A stretch of DNA of 64,000 bases from assembly GCA_036265915.1 (NCBI GenBank), contig DATAOC010000034.1, forward strand, positions 33,291-97,290. Direction: 5' to 3'. Source of the stretch: AR12 sp036265915. GTDB taxonomy: Bacteria; Methylomirabilota; Methylomirabilia; Rokubacteriales; CSP1-6. Positions within the stretch are counted from its first letter, which is position 1; each line of letters opens with the position of its first letter. A program made the position numbers and the translations under genes. This document shows positions 34,502 through 47,217 of the stretch, piece by piece. The notes below the pieces were generated by a model. That model was not told the origin of the DNA and searched no databases. It saw only the letters and a program-made list of their open reading frames with translations.

Positions 34502-37500
34502 CAGCGCTCCTCCGGAGGGCCGGCCGGCGGTCGCCTGCGCGCCACCTCGGCCACGGCATCGAGGATCTCCTGGATCTGCAGCGGCTTCACGAGGACGGCA
34601 TCCACGCCGTTGGCGCGTCGTTCGTCCGGCGACAGCTCGACGCCGAAGCCGGTCACGAGGAACACGGGGACGGCCGGGGCCAGCTGCTTCACGGCGCGCG
34701 CGACCTGCCAGCCCGAGACGCGCGGCATGGCGAGGTCCGTCAGCACGAGGTCGAAGCGCTCGCTTCGGAAGCGGGCGATGGCATCCGCACCATCACCGAG
34801 GTCGACGACGGCGTGTCCGGCGGAGCTCAGCATGTCGGCGAGCACCGCCCGCACCGTGGGCTCGTCATCCACGACGAGGCAGCGCAGGCTCCGCACCGTC
34901 GCCGGATCACGCGCCGCCACCAGGGCGTCGGCGGCCTCGTCGGCGGCGGCCGGAAAGGCCAGCCGGAACGTGGCACCCCGCCCCTCGGCGCTCTCGACGG
35001 TGATCGTGCCGCCGTGCCGCGACACGATCCCGTACGACATCGACAGGCCGAGACCGGTGCCCCGCGGCCCTTTGGTCGTGAAGAAGGGATCGAAGATGCG
35101 CTCCCGGACCGCCGGCGCGATGCCGACGCCGCTATCGGCGACGGTGGCCACCACCTGCCCGTCGACGACGGCCGCCGCAAGCGTGAGGACTCCTCCTGCC
35201 GGCATCGCGTCCACGGCGTTCAGGATGAGGTTGGTGAAGACTTCGCGCAACTCCGCCGCATCGCCCAGGATCCTGGGTAGCTGCGGCAGGGCGCTGTGCA
35301 CCTCGACCGTCACGCCGCGGCTCAGCGGCTCGTCACGCCATCGCGACTGGGTGATCTCGAGCGCGTCGCGCACCACGTCGCCGAGATCGAGGGGCAGCAG
35401 CGGCGAGTCCTTGCGGATTCGCGTGAAGTCCTGGAGCCGCTTGACCGTCTGGGCGCCGTCGAGGGCCGAGCGCTCGATGATCTGCAGCCACTGCCGCAGC
35501 TGCGGCTCCTGCACGCGCCGGAGCAGCAGCTGGGCACGGCCGAGAATCGAGGCGAGCAGGTTGTTGAAGTCGTGGGCGACCCCGGAGGCCATCTCGCCGA
35601 GCGCGCGGAGCTTCTCGGTGCGTACCAGCTGGTCCTGGGCGGCGGCGACCTCGCTGAACGCGCGCATGCGCTCCTCGTAGAGCCGCGCGCTCGACATCGC
35701 CAGCGCGCCGAGGTGTGCGATGTTGGTCAGCAGCCGCTCATCGGCTTCCGTGAAGGGGCGCGGACCGCCGCGCACGGCGATGACGCCGAGGACGCGGTCG
35801 CCCGCGATCATCGGGGCGCCGAGCCACGAGCGCAGATCGGCGGAGGTGCTGACCGGGGCCACGCCGTACTGCGCACAGGTGCCGATGTAGTCGTCGGTCC
35901 GGATCGCGCGCGCGCGGTCGAGGACCACCGAGAGCAGTCCGGCCCCGTCCAGCGGGAAGCGCCGGGGCGGCGCCGTGTCCTCCACGCCGTCGGCGACGCG
36001 GATGGCCAGCTCGAGGTCGCCGCGCTCGTGGTCCCGCAGGACGACCACCAGGTTGTCGGCGGCCAGCACGCGCGCCAGCTGGGCGCGCAGGGCCGCGATG
36101 AGCGCGGCGCGGTCGAGCTGGCCGGTCACCGCGCGCGACAGGTCGTGGAGCACCGAGAGCTCCTCGACGCGACGACGATTCTCGTCGAACAGTCGCGCGT
36201 TCTCGATGGCGACGCCGGCCTGGTTGGCGATGGCCTCCATGAGCGCGAGCTCGTCGTCGCCGAATTCCCGGGCCTGCTCCCACCACACCGCCGCGAACCC
36301 GGCGATCATGCGGTCCTTCACCACCACCGGGACGAACAGCTGGGTGCGATGCGCGCCGTGCTCGCGGATGGCGGTCGGGATCCGGGAATCATGCGTGGCG
36401 TCGCTGGTGTACACCGGCCGCCGCGTGCGCGCCGCCTCCGCGTAGAACGCATGCTTCAAGATCGAGATGCGGAAGCGGCGGAACTCCTCCACCCGCTCGC
36501 GGGGAAGGCGGTAGCCGGCGAGCGGCTCCAGCCACTCGCCGTCCTCGCCCACCATCCAGGCGCCGACGCAGTCAGCGCGAACGATGGCGGCCACCGCGCG
36601 GAGAAAGTGCCGGACCATCGACTGCAGGTCCAGCGTGGAAGACAGCGCCCGGCTTGCCGAGAGCATCGTGCGGGTCTCGGCGAGCTGCACCGCGGTCTGA
36701 CGGGCGAGCTCCGTGTTCTCGATGGCCAGGCCCACCTGCCTCGCCACGCCCTCGATGAGACGGACCTCGGCCGGCGTGAACACGCGCCCGGTGCGCCACC
36801 AGACGAGGAACAGGGCGCCCACCGGCTCGCCGCGCGCCATGGTGGGCACGAACAACACCGAGTGGGCCGGCAGCCCGTCGGTCCACTGCGGATCGAAGCG
36901 CGGGTCACTGAGGACGTCCTGACTCCACACGGCGCGGCCGCTGCGCCACGCGTCGTGCAGCCACGGGAAGCGCTCGAGGACGATGGGACGGCGCATGAAC
37001 AGCTCGAGCAGCTCTTTCGGCACGTGATAGCCGGCGACGGGCGACAGCCGCTCGCCGCGCTCGTCGAGCAGGTAGGCGCCGGCCATGTCGGCGCCGAACG
37101 CCCGAGCCACCTCGCCCGCGAGACGGCGCATGGCGTCGTGTCCGGCGTCCCGCTCCGACAGCACGCGGCCGATCGCGAGCAGGGTGGTCGTCTCGCGCAG
37201 GCGCTCCTGCGCCTCTGCGTAGAGCCGGCTGTTCTCGAGCGCGAGCGCGAGCTGGTTGGCGATGGCGGTCGCGAGGTCGACCTGCCAGCGCTCGAAGCCC
37301 CGCTGCCGCTCGCAGTAGTCGAGCGTCACCACGCCGATGACCTGGTCCTGCCAGATCATCGGGACGGTCATGAAGGCCTTCAAACCGAACTGTTCGACCC
37401 ACTGCCGCGGCACCATCGTCGTCGCCGCGGCGTCGTCGACGATCACCGGCCGTCGCGTCTCGATGGCGGCCGCGTTCACCGGGATGTCGCGCAGCGGCTC

Positions 37501-40500
37501 GATCTCCACCGCCGTGAACTGCCGCCACATCTCCGGCACGGCGCGGCCGTCGGCGAACTGCGACATCAGCGGCACCGCGCGGTTGCCCTGCCACAGCTCG
37601 ATCGAGCAACGGTCCACCGCGCACACCTGGGCGACCTTGATGGCAACGCGCTTGAGCAGCTGCGTGGAATCGAGGGTGGAGCTCAGGATCTCGGTGACTT
37701 CGAGGAGCGCGCGCGTCTCCGCCAGGCGCTCGGTCGTGTCCGAGTACAGCCGCGCGTTCTCCAGCGCCACCGCAGCCTGCGCAGCCAGCGAGCCCATGAG
37801 CGACTCCGTCTCCGGCGTCACCGGCCACGCCGTCGCACGGTGCACGGCGAAGGCGCCCAGCACGCGATCGCCGATGGCAATGGGGTACGCGGTGAGCCAG
37901 TAGAGGCCGCGACGCACCAGCGGCGGCGCGTCGATGTAGCGCGCGTCGCTCCGCGTGTCGCTCCAGAGGATCGGCTCGCGATGCTCGACCACCCAGCCCA
38001 CCGCGCCCTCGCCGAGCGCGAGCTCGTCGTGCAGTTCGGCGGCGAGGGCGACGTCACCGTGCGTGAGAGCGCGGGACAGCCGGCCGGTGGAGGCGTCGAA
38101 TCGCCACACGCTCACGTACCGGGCGTCGAAGAACTGCGCGATCGCGCGCGCGAGATTCGCCAGCACCTCGTCGACGTTCAGCGACGAGGACACGAGGCGG
38201 TTCACCTGCTCGAGCGCGCGCAGACGCTCGGCGTAGGCGCGCGCTTCCTCGTAGAGACGCGCGTTGTCGAGCGCGAGGGTCGCCTGGTCGGCGAACGCCT
38301 GGAGCAACACCGCCTCGTCGTCGGTGAACACGCGGCCGGCACGGTCGCAGATGCCGAGCGCGCCGATGACGGTGGTGTTCGTGCGCAGCGGCACCGCGAG
38401 GATGGCGGCGTCGCCGGCCGCCTCCAGCGCCGCCCGGATGTCGGTCGGCAGCGGCGGCTCCTGCTCGAAGATGTTCGCCGTGCTGGCCGCCTGCCCTTCG
38501 GCGGCGGCGCGTCCGAGGACGCCGACGCCCGCCGGCTGCACGTGAGCGGGACCGATCTGCTCACCGAGTCGGCCGCCGATCCCGAGCGCGACCAGCGAGC
38601 CGTCCGGCTGCAGCCGGCGGAGCACGGAGGACTGGACGCCGAAGAGCGGCCGCACGCAGTCGATCGTCCGCTGCACGACGGCCGCCACGTCGAGACTCTC
38701 CGTCAGCGTGCGGGCCAGCCGCGCCAGCTCCTCCGCCTCCGTGCGACGGCGCATCGCCTCCCCGTAGAGCCGCGCGTTGGCGAGCGCCAGCGCGGACTGG
38801 TCGGCGAACGCCTGCGCCACCTGCATCTCCTCCTCGTCGAAGACGCGGCCGCTGGCGTCCGCGATGCTCAGTGCGCCGACCACGGTGTCGTTCACGATGA
38901 GCGGGACCGCGAGCGCCGCGCGCCGGCCGGCGCGCTCGATCCAACCCCGCAGCTCGGGCGTGAGCGTGATGTCCGGGTCCGTGATGACATCGGCGGAGGC
39001 CACGGGCCGGCGACTCAGCGCCGCCAGCCCGGCCGCGCCGGTGCCGCACGGCAGCACCAGCCGATCCATCGGCGGCCGCTCGCTGGCCGCCGCCGCCGAC
39101 ACGAGGTCGCCCGTGGCCTCGTCGAGGCGGAACAGCGTCGCGGCGAGCGCGCCGAACAGGCGCCGGACGCTCTGCACGATGCGATCGGCCAGCCCGTCGG
39201 GATCGAGCGTGCCCGCGAGCAGGCGGCTGACCTCGGCCAGCGCGCGCATGCGCTCCGCGCGGCGCGCGGCGTCGCGATAGAGCCGCGCGTGCTCGATGGC
39301 GACCGCGGCCTGCCCGGCGAAGGCCTCGGCCAGCTCCTGATCGCGCGCGGTGACGGGCCGGCGCGCGCGGAAGCTCAGCACGCCGATGGGCCGGCCGCCG
39401 ACGCGGAGCGGCACGCCGAGGTAGGTCGTGTAGCCGAGGGCGAGATCGGCGGCGGCGTGCTCGGCCACGAGCGCGGTCGCCTCCGCGATGGGCACGACGA
39501 GCGTGCGGCCGGTCTCGATCACCTGGCCGCTCAGGCTCTCGCCGACCTTGATGCGCGGCCGCCGCATGGTGTCGCCCGCCGTGCCGAAGAGCCCCGCCAC
39601 CACGAGATCGCGGCCCTCCAGCAGCCGGAAGCCGGCATTGTCGAGCTCGAGCAGACGCGCCGCCTCCTCGGCGATCGACGTCAGCAGCGTCTCCGTCGAG
39701 ACGAGCGCGCCGATCTTCGTGTTGATCTCGAGCAGCGCGGCGAGCTGCTGGCGGCGGCTCTGCTCGCGCGCCAGCAGGCGCGCATTGTCGAGCGCGACGG
39801 CGGCCTGGTTGGCCAGCGAGACGAGCAGGTCCACGTCGTCGGCGCTGTAGCGCTGCTCCTCGTCGTTCGCGATGACGAGCGCGCCGAGCAGCCGATCCCC
39901 GACCATGACGGGGACACCGGCGAACGCCGTGAGCCGCTCGCGGTGAATGAGGCGGGCATTGAGGGCGCGCGTGTCGGTCAGGATGTTGGCGACGACCAGC
40001 GGCGCCCGGTCAGCGGCCACGCGCCCCACGAGCCCTTCACCGAGGCGCAGGCGATCGACGCCGCCCTCGCCGCCCGCGGCCGCGCGCAGCGCCAGCGTCG
40101 CGCCGTCGTCCTCCAGCAGCCACATGCGCGCGACCTTCACCCCGAACATCGCGCGCGCGGCCGCCACCACCTGCTGCAGCAGCTCCGCCGGATCGAGCGT
40201 GGCCGTGAGGCGCTGCGCCACCTGCGACAGCATCTCGAGCCGGCGCGTCTTCGTGTGGCTCTCGGCCAGCAGTGCGGCGCGCGCGGCGCCCAGGCCGACC
40301 TGGTGCGCCACCGCCTGCAGCAGCACCAGCTCGTCGCCGGTGAAGCGGCGGCGCGCGCGCGTGACGAGCACGAGCACGCCCCACGGCCCGTCCTCCACCA
40401 GGACGGGCAGCGCGAGCTGCGTCGTATACCCGCCGGCGGTCACGGCCTCGCGCAGCGCCGGGTCCCTGATCGCATCGCCTTCGAGACTCATGATGTGGTG

Positions 40501-41637
40501 ACGGCGGCTGCGCGCGACGTCGCCGATCCGCGGGCCGTGCAGCGGCCGCGACGCGACCAGATGTGTCAGGGCGGGCGGGACGCCGTGGCTGGCCACCAGG
40601 ACCAGCCGCTCCGCCGCCACGTCCGCTCGGTAGAGCAGTGCCAGGTCGATGCGCGCAACGGCGCAGATCATGCCGAGCGTGCGGCCGCCGGTCGCGGCCA
40701 GGTCCGGCCCGCTGCCCATCGTGACGGCGGCCGAGTAGAGCGTTTCCAGCCCGAGGTTGCGCCGCCCGCGCGCGCCGCGCGGACGGCGGCGCCGCGGTCG
40801 CACCGCCCACACCGAGGCGATACCCGCGGCGAGCGCGACGGGGTAGCCGGCGGCCAGCAGGAGCGCCAGGCGACGACGCTCGGCGCGCGCGATCGCCTCC
40901 GACGCGCCGGCGAGCACGACGTCGTCGCCGAAGCGGCTCACAGCGCGCAGTCGCCACGGGACGTCGGCGATGGCGCGCGCGCTCGCCGTCGAGCTCCAGC
41001 CGTCGGCCGGCGCGCCCGCGACCGTCGTGGCGGCGAGCCGGTCACCGGAGAGCACGAACAGGCCGACCGGCACGCCGTCGCTCTCGGTCACCGCGGCCGC
41101 GCGTCGCCCGACGATCGCGAGCCCGGCGGCCACGCCGGTGCCGACGGGCGCGACGCCGAGCACGTACACCTCGGTCTCGACCTGCACCGCGCGCACCGTC
41201 GGGCCCGTCACGCCCGTCAGCAGCGGCAAGCTCAGGGGCGGCGTCTCCGGCACCTGCGCGATCGGGCGGCCGCTGGCCGAGACCAGCAGCACGACGTCGG
41301 CGATCTGCTGCAGCCTCAGCGTCCGCTGGCGCGGGCCACCGCGCGTGAGCGTCGCCCAGTCTCCGAGTCGGGTGCCCTCGACGATATCCGGATCCTGGGC
41401 CAGCAGCGCCGCCTCGCGCCGCAGCTCGGACTCGGATTCCTGCACGCGCTGTTGCAGGCGCTCCAGCTCGGCGTCGAGCCGGGCCATCTGGCGGGAGGAG
41501 GTCTGACGGAGGAGCAGGCCGGCGCCGGCGATCCACAGCGCCGCAAGAACGACCGAAAAGGCGGCGAGAACCCGCCCGCTCAGCGATGCTCCCCGACGCG
41601 ATGGACCTTCATGAGGTTCGTCGTGCCGGTCACCCAC
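34501..41637 (-). CDS. giant hybrid sensor histidine kinase with ten GAF domains and a receiver
   Basis: About 2378 residues. N-terminal membrane helix (about 22-43), periplasmic-type sensor (about 45-250), second helix (about 255-279), then ten successive GAF domains (about 295-2000), each separated by a signalling helix ending in a segment like NQAAVALENARLY. Then a HisKA helix with GVAHDFNNLL (phospho-His about 2022), an HATPase domain (NLILNAVDAMPAGG, DSGVGI, GTGLGLS), and a REC domain with phospho-Asp in VLTDLAMP. Known two-component biology: autophosphorylation on His and transfer to Asp. Ligands of the GAFs are unknown. The GTG at 41637 overlaps pyk by 58 bp; a CTG at 41583 overlapping the pyk TGA is an alternative that still keeps the first helix. 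Confidence 0.92.
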   Translation of the reverse strand: MGDRHDEPHEGPSRRGASLSGRVLAAFSVVLAALWIAGAGLLLRQTSSRQMARLDAELERLQQRVQESESELRREAALLAQDPDIVEGTRLGDWATLTRGGPRQRTLRLQQIADVVLLVSASGRPIAQVPETPPLSLPLLTGVTGPTVRAVQVETEVYVLGVAPVGTGVAAGLAIVGRRAAAVTESDGVPVGLFVLSGDRLAATTVAGAPADGWSSTASARAIADVPWRLRAVSRFGDDVVLAGASEAIARAERRRLALLLAAGYPVALAAGIASVWAVRPRRRRPRGARGRRNLGLETLYSAAVTMGSGPDLAATGGRTLGMICAVARIDLALLYRADVAAERLVLVASHGVPPALTHLVASRPLHGPRIGDVARSRRHHIMSLEGDAIRDPALREAVTAGGYTTQLALPVLVEDGPWGVLVLVTRARRRFTGDELVLLQAVAHQVGLGAARAALLAESHTKTRRLEMLSQVAQRLTATLDPAELLQQVVAAARAMFGVKVARMWLLEDDGATLALRAAAGGEGGVDRLRLGEGLVGRVAADRAPLVVANILTDTRALNARLIHRERLTAFAGVPVMVGDRLLGALVIANDEEQRYSADDVDLLVSLANQAAVALDNARLLAREQSRRQQLAALLEINTKIGALVSTETLLTSIAEEAARLLELDNAGFRLLEGRDLVVAGLFGTAGDTMRRPRIKVGESLSGQVIETGRTLVVPIAEATALVAEHAAADLALGYTTYLGVPLRVGGRPIGVLSFRARRPVTARDQELAEAFAGQAAVAIEHARLYRDAARRAERMRALAEVSRLLAGTLDPDGLADRIVQSVRRLFGALAATLFRLDEATGDLVSAAAASERPPMDRLVLPCGTGAAGLAALSRRPVASADVITDPDITLTPELRGWIERAGRRAALAVPLIVNDTVVGALSIADASGRVFDEEEMQVAQAFADQSALALANARLYGEAMRRRTEAEELARLARTLTESLDVAAVVQRTIDCVRPLFGVQSSVLRRLQPDGSLVALGIGGRLGEQIGPAHVQPAGVGVLGRAAAEGQAASTANIFEQEPPLPTDIRAALEAAGDAAILAVPLRTNTTVIGALGICDRAGRVFTDDEAVLLQAFADQATLALDNARLYEEARAYAERLRALEQVNRLVSSSLNVDEVLANLARAIAQFFDARYVSVWRFDASTGRLSRALTHGDVALAAELHDELALGEGAVGWVVEHREPILWSDTRSDARYIDAPPLVRRGLYWLTAYPIAIGDRVLGAFAVHRATAWPVTPETESLMGSLAAQAAVALENARLYSDTTERLAETRALLEVTEILSSTLDSTQLLKRVAIKVAQVCAVDRCSIELWQGNRAVPLMSQFADGRAVPEMWRQFTAVEIEPLRDIPVNAAAIETRRPVIVDDAAATTMVPRQWVEQFGLKAFMTVPMIWQDQVIGVVTLDYCERQRGFERWQVDLATAIANQLALALENSRLYAEAQERLRETTTLLAIGRVLSERDAGHDAMRRLAGEVARAFGADMAGAYLLDERGERLSPVAGYHVPKELLELFMRRPIVLERFPWLHDAWRSGRAVWSQDVLSDPRFDPQWTDGLPAHSVLFVPTMARGEPVGALFLVWWRTGRVFTPAEVRLIEGVARQVGLAIENTELARQTAVQLAETRTMLSASRALSSTLDLQSMVRHFLRAVAAIVRADCVGAWMVGEDGEWLEPLAGYRLPRERVEEFRRFRISILKHAFYAEAARTRRPVYTSDATHDSRIPTAIREHGAHRTQLFVPVVVKDRMIAGFAAVWWEQAREFGDDELALMEAIANQAGVAIENARLFDENRRRVEELSVLHDLSRAVTGQLDRAALIAALRAQLARVLAADNLVVVLRDHERGDLELAIRVADGVEDTAPPRRFPLDGAGLLSVVLDRARAIRTDDYIGTCAQYGVAPVSTSADLRSWLGAPMIAGDRVLGVIAVRGGPRPFTEADERLLTNIAHLGALAMSSARLYEERMRAFSEVAAAQDQLVRTEKLRALGEMASGVAHDFNNLLASILGRAQLLLRRVQEPQLRQWLQIIERSALDGAQTVKRLQDFTRIRKDSPLLPLDLGDVVRDALEITQSRWRDEPLSRGVTVEVHSALPQLPRILGDAAELREVFTNLILNAVDAMPAGGVLTLAAAVVDGQVVATVADSGVGIAPAVRERIFDPFFTTKGPRGTGLGLSMSYGIVSRHGGTITVESAEGRGATFRLAFPAAADEAADALVAARDPATVRSLRCLVVDDEPTVRAVLADMLSSAGHAVVDLGDGADAIARFRSERFDLVLTDLAMPRVSGWQVARAVKQLAPAVPVFLVTGFGVELSPDERRANGVDAVLVKPLQIQEILDAVAEVARRRPPAGPPEER

Positions 41638-43019
41638 ATGGGCGAGCCCGAGATGATCACGAGCACGTCACCCACGCGCACGGTTCCGTCTCCCAGCAGC
41701 GTCGTCTCGATCTCCTCCACCATCTCGTCCGTGGTTTCCACCTTGCGGATGAGCCGCGAGGTGACGCCCCACGAAAGAGCGAGGCGGCGCTGCACGCTCA
41801 CGAACGGGGTGAAGGCGATGATCGGCGTGGCCGGCCGCTCCTGGGAGATCAGCCGCGCCGAGAAGCCCGACTGCGTGAACGCGACGATGGCGCGGGCGCG
41901 GAGGCTGCGCGCCGCGGTGGCGGCCGCATCGGACACCGCTTCCGGGAAGCCGGCGGCGGCCGCGCGGTCTTCGCGCCGACGACGCGGCACCTCCATGGCC
42001 AGCGTCGCCTGCTCGGCGCGCTCGGCCACGCGCGCCATCACCTCGACCGCCTCGGCCGGGTAGCGGCCGGACGCGGTCTCGGCAGAGAGCATGATGGCGT
42101 CGGCGCCGTCGAAGATGGCGGTCGCGACGTCGGAGACCTCGGCCCGCGTCGGCCGGATGTGCGTCACCATGGACTCCAGCATCTGCGTGGCGACGATGAC
42201 CGGGATCTTCGCGGCCCGCGCCTGGCGGATGATCTCCTTCTGGAGGTGCGGAACGTCCTCGAGCGGCACGTCGACGCCGAGATCGCCGCGCGCCACCATC
42301 ACGGCCTCCACGGTGGCCAGGATGCCCGGGAGATTTTCGATGACCTCCTGTCGCTCGAGCTTGGCCACGATCGGCAGGTCGGCGCCCCGCTCGTGCATGA
42401 ACTTGCGGACCTCGGCGATGTCGGCGGCCGAGCGTACGAACGAGACGGCCACGAAGTCGACGCCTTGCTCGATGCCGAAGCGCAGGTCCTCGCGGTCCTT
42501 CTCGGTCAGGCACGAGGCGGGCAGGTCGACGTTCGGGAGCGAGATCCCCTTGTGGTCGCTGATCCGGCCGCCGGCCACGACGCGGCAGCGCACTTCCTGC
42601 GGCGTCGTCTCCTCGACACGCAGCTGGATCATGCCGTCGTCCATCCAGATCTGATCGCCGGGCTTGACGTCGCGCAGGTACTCCGGCGGCGCCACGAACA
42701 CACGGTCCTGCGTCCCGACGCACGGCGTGCGACAGAGTGCGAACGGTCGCCCCGCCTCGAGATCCACGCGCCCCCCGCCGCCGTCGCCGAACGTTCCCAG
42801 GCGGATCTTCGGACCCTGCAAGTCTTGAAGGATCGCCACCGGGCGCCCCCAGCGGCCCTCGGCGTCGCGGATCCGCCGCACGACATCGGCGTGCTCGGCG
42901 TGGGTGCCGTGAGAGAAGTTCAGCCGTGCGACGTCCATGCCGGCCGCGGCGAGGCGGTCGAGCGCGGACGCGTCGGCAGAGGCCGGACCGATGGTGCAGA
43001 CGATCTTCGTACGACGCAT
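41580..43019 (-). CDS. pyk: pyruvate kinase
   Basis: A 479-residue glycolytic enzyme converting phosphoenolpyruvate and ADP to pyruvate and ATP. Seen: RRTKIVCTIGPAS at the N-terminus, ARLNFSHGTH, LQDLQGPKIRLG, the catalytic-Lys/metal region IVAKLERQEVIENL near 220, MVARGDLGVDV, and VIVATQMLESM. The C-terminal regulatory domain is present. The ATG at 43019 follows AGAGAGG. It sits 14 bp downstream of uvrA and overlaps the kinase gene. Confidence 0.96.
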   Translation of the reverse strand: MRRTKIVCTIGPASADASALDRLAAAGMDVARLNFSHGTHAEHADVVRRIRDAEGRWGRPVAILQDLQGPKIRLGTFGDGGGGRVDLEAGRPFALCRTPCVGTQDRVFVAPPEYLRDVKPGDQIWMDDGMIQLRVEETTPQEVRCRVVAGGRISDHKGISLPNVDLPASCLTEKDREDLRFGIEQGVDFVAVSFVRSAADIAEVRKFMHERGADLPIVAKLERQEVIENLPGILATVEAVMVARGDLGVDVPLEDVPHLQKEIIRQARAAKIPVIVATQMLESMVTHIRPTRAEVSDVATAIFDGADAIMLSAETASGRYPAEAVEVMARVAERAEQATLAMEVPRRRREDRAAAAGFPEAVSDAAATAARSLRARAIVAFTQSGFSARLISQERPATPIIAFTPFVSVQRRLALSWGVTSRLIRKVETTDEMVEEIETTLLGDGTVRVGDVLVIISGSPMWVTGTTNLMKVHRVGEHR

Positions 43020-43033
43020 GCGCCTCTCTTGGT

Positions 43034-45814
<2,781 letters not shown>

Positions 45815-45870
45815 AGACGCTCCATTATGCGGCCGGTCGCCGCCGGATTCCAACCGCGCCGACGCGAACG

Positions 45871-46461
45871 TCAGCGCTCGGTGCGGCTCAGCGTCAGCGC
45901 GAGCTCGGGATCGGTGGCGACGTCGTGCATGGTGCGCGCGAGGGCGAGGTCCATGACGTCGCGCCAGGCGGCCTTGGCGTCGGCGTCGGCCGTCTGCCGC
46001 CGGATGCCGACGTACCGGCGGGTCAGCAGGCGCTCGCCCGTCCGGCCGTCGGCCAGGGCCAGCGTGATGGCGACCCGGCCGACATACTGCCTCGAGCCCG
46101 AGTCACCGAGGGCGTCGAGCCAGAACTCCTGGACGTCGCCGCTGAGGACGACGTCGCCCGGGCCGTCGACGATCTGGTGGCCGTTGGCGCCGACCTCGGC
46201 CACGAGGGCGTCGTGCACGATGTCGGAGACGGGGCGCGACGTGACGAGGGCCTTGCCACCTTCCGGGGTCACGCCGATCCGGCTCGCATCGGCGCGCCGG
46301 TCGGTCATCGGCGCCACGACGATCCGTCGCGGCGCCACCCCGGCGAGCAGCGCACGGTTGGCGGCACCGGCCGGATAGCCGACCTCGATGGTGCGCGTCG
46401 CGCACCCACCGGCCGCGAGCACGACGAGCAGCGACCCGGCCAGCGCGCGCGGGCCGCGCAT
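45871..46461 (-). CDS. lipoprotein, YajG/DUF-like
   Basis: A 196-residue lipoprotein with lipobox AAGGC (Cys about residue 20). The segment RIVVAPMTDRRADASRIG followed by VSDIVHDALVAEVGANGH and GDVVLSGDVQEFWLDA resembles YajG-type outer-membrane-associated lipoproteins, in which a sheet-helix module handles envelope stress or polysaccharide export. Function unproven. The ATG at 46461 overlaps the upstream lipoprotein stop (TGATG). Confidence 0.75.
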   Translation of the reverse strand: MRGPRALAGSLLVVLAAGGCATRTIEVGYPAGAANRALLAGVAPRRIVVAPMTDRRADASRIGVTPEGGKALVTSRPVSDIVHDALVAEVGANGHQIVDGPGDVVLSGDVQEFWLDALGDSGSRQYVGRVAITLALADGRTGERLLTRRYVGIRRQTADADAKAAWRDVMDLALARTMHDVATDPELALTLSRTER

Positions 46462-47186
46462 CACCGACCGCCGTTCCGCGCGTACACGAGCTCGTTCGCG
46501 AGGCGCCGCCCGGCCTGCTCGAGCACCTCGATCAGCTCCTGGCGCGCGACACCGCGATCGCGGGCGACGTCCCGCGCCAGGCGCTCCGGATGCGTCACGT
46601 CCTCGTCGTGCTCCCACACCACGACACCCGTCTCGCGCACGACCATCTGCGCGCGCACGTCGGCGAATCCGGCCAGCGGCGGCGCGTCGCCGTTACCGAC
46701 GCGCATGAGCCCCCATGACGGCACGCTGATCCGCACGATCGCGTCGGCATATTGCCGCTCGCTGCCGACCGGCTCGCGCGGCAGCGGGACGATCGCGTCG
46801 AACGGTCCGCTCACGTGAAGCGTCCGCGCGAACGCCTCCGCGACGACGGTACCGGGCACGAGATCGTCGCCGGGGCGGCTCGATCCTCGATCGCCGTCCA
46901 TCAGCCACGCCACGCCGGAGTAGACGGCGCGCGCGACGGGCACGAGCAGCTCCTTGAACGGCAGCCACTTCAGCGCCTCGTCGAGGACGCGCGGAGGCTC
47001 GCGAAGGCCTTCCGGAGAGGCAAACCGGCTGGGACCCGAGGCGACCACCACGACCCTGCGCACGTCGTCGAGCGCGGCGCCCGAGGGCCGGGGTCGAGCG
47101 ATGGCCGGCGGCGCCGACGACGATGCGCATCCGGCGACGGCGACCAGAAGGATGACGACAACGGCCGACCGCAAGAGCAGTCTCAT
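46461..47186 (-). CDS. lipoprotein of unknown function
   Basis: A 241-residue predicted lipoprotein with lipobox AVAGC (Cys about residue 20) and an Ala/Ser/Pro-rich linker. The mature part has VRRVVVVASGPSRFASPEG, PRVLDEALKWLPFKELLVPV and the C-terminal RRLANELVYARNGGR. No family recognised. It is coupled to the YajG-like lipoprotein gene downstream, so both may act together at the outer membrane. A TATTTT box five bases before the ATG suggests a leaderless start. Confidence 0.75.
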   Translation of the reverse strand: MRLLLRSAVVVILLVAVAGCASSSAPPAIARPRPSGAALDDVRRVVVVASGPSRFASPEGLREPPRVLDEALKWLPFKELLVPVARAVYSGVAWLMDGDRGSSRPGDDLVPGTVVAEAFARTLHVSGPFDAIVPLPREPVGSERQYADAIVRISVPSWGLMRVGNGDAPPLAGFADVRAQMVVRETGVVVWEHDEDVTHPERLARDVARDRGVARQELIEVLEQAGRRLANELVYARNGGR

Positions 47187-47191
47187 GCGGC

Positions 47192-47197
47192 AAAATA
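47192..47197 (-). promoter_or_regulatory. -10 box of the lipoprotein pair
   Basis: TATTTT on the minus strand, five bases before the ATG at 47186. Confidence 0.4.
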
Positions 47198-47217
47198 GGC
47201 GGACGCGCGCGCCCGCG

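Noticed and set aside
35296..42063. 2255-codon plus-strand open frame opposite the histidine kinase.
   Set aside because: Repetitive composition mirrors the GAF repeats of the true minus-strand gene; no domain signature.
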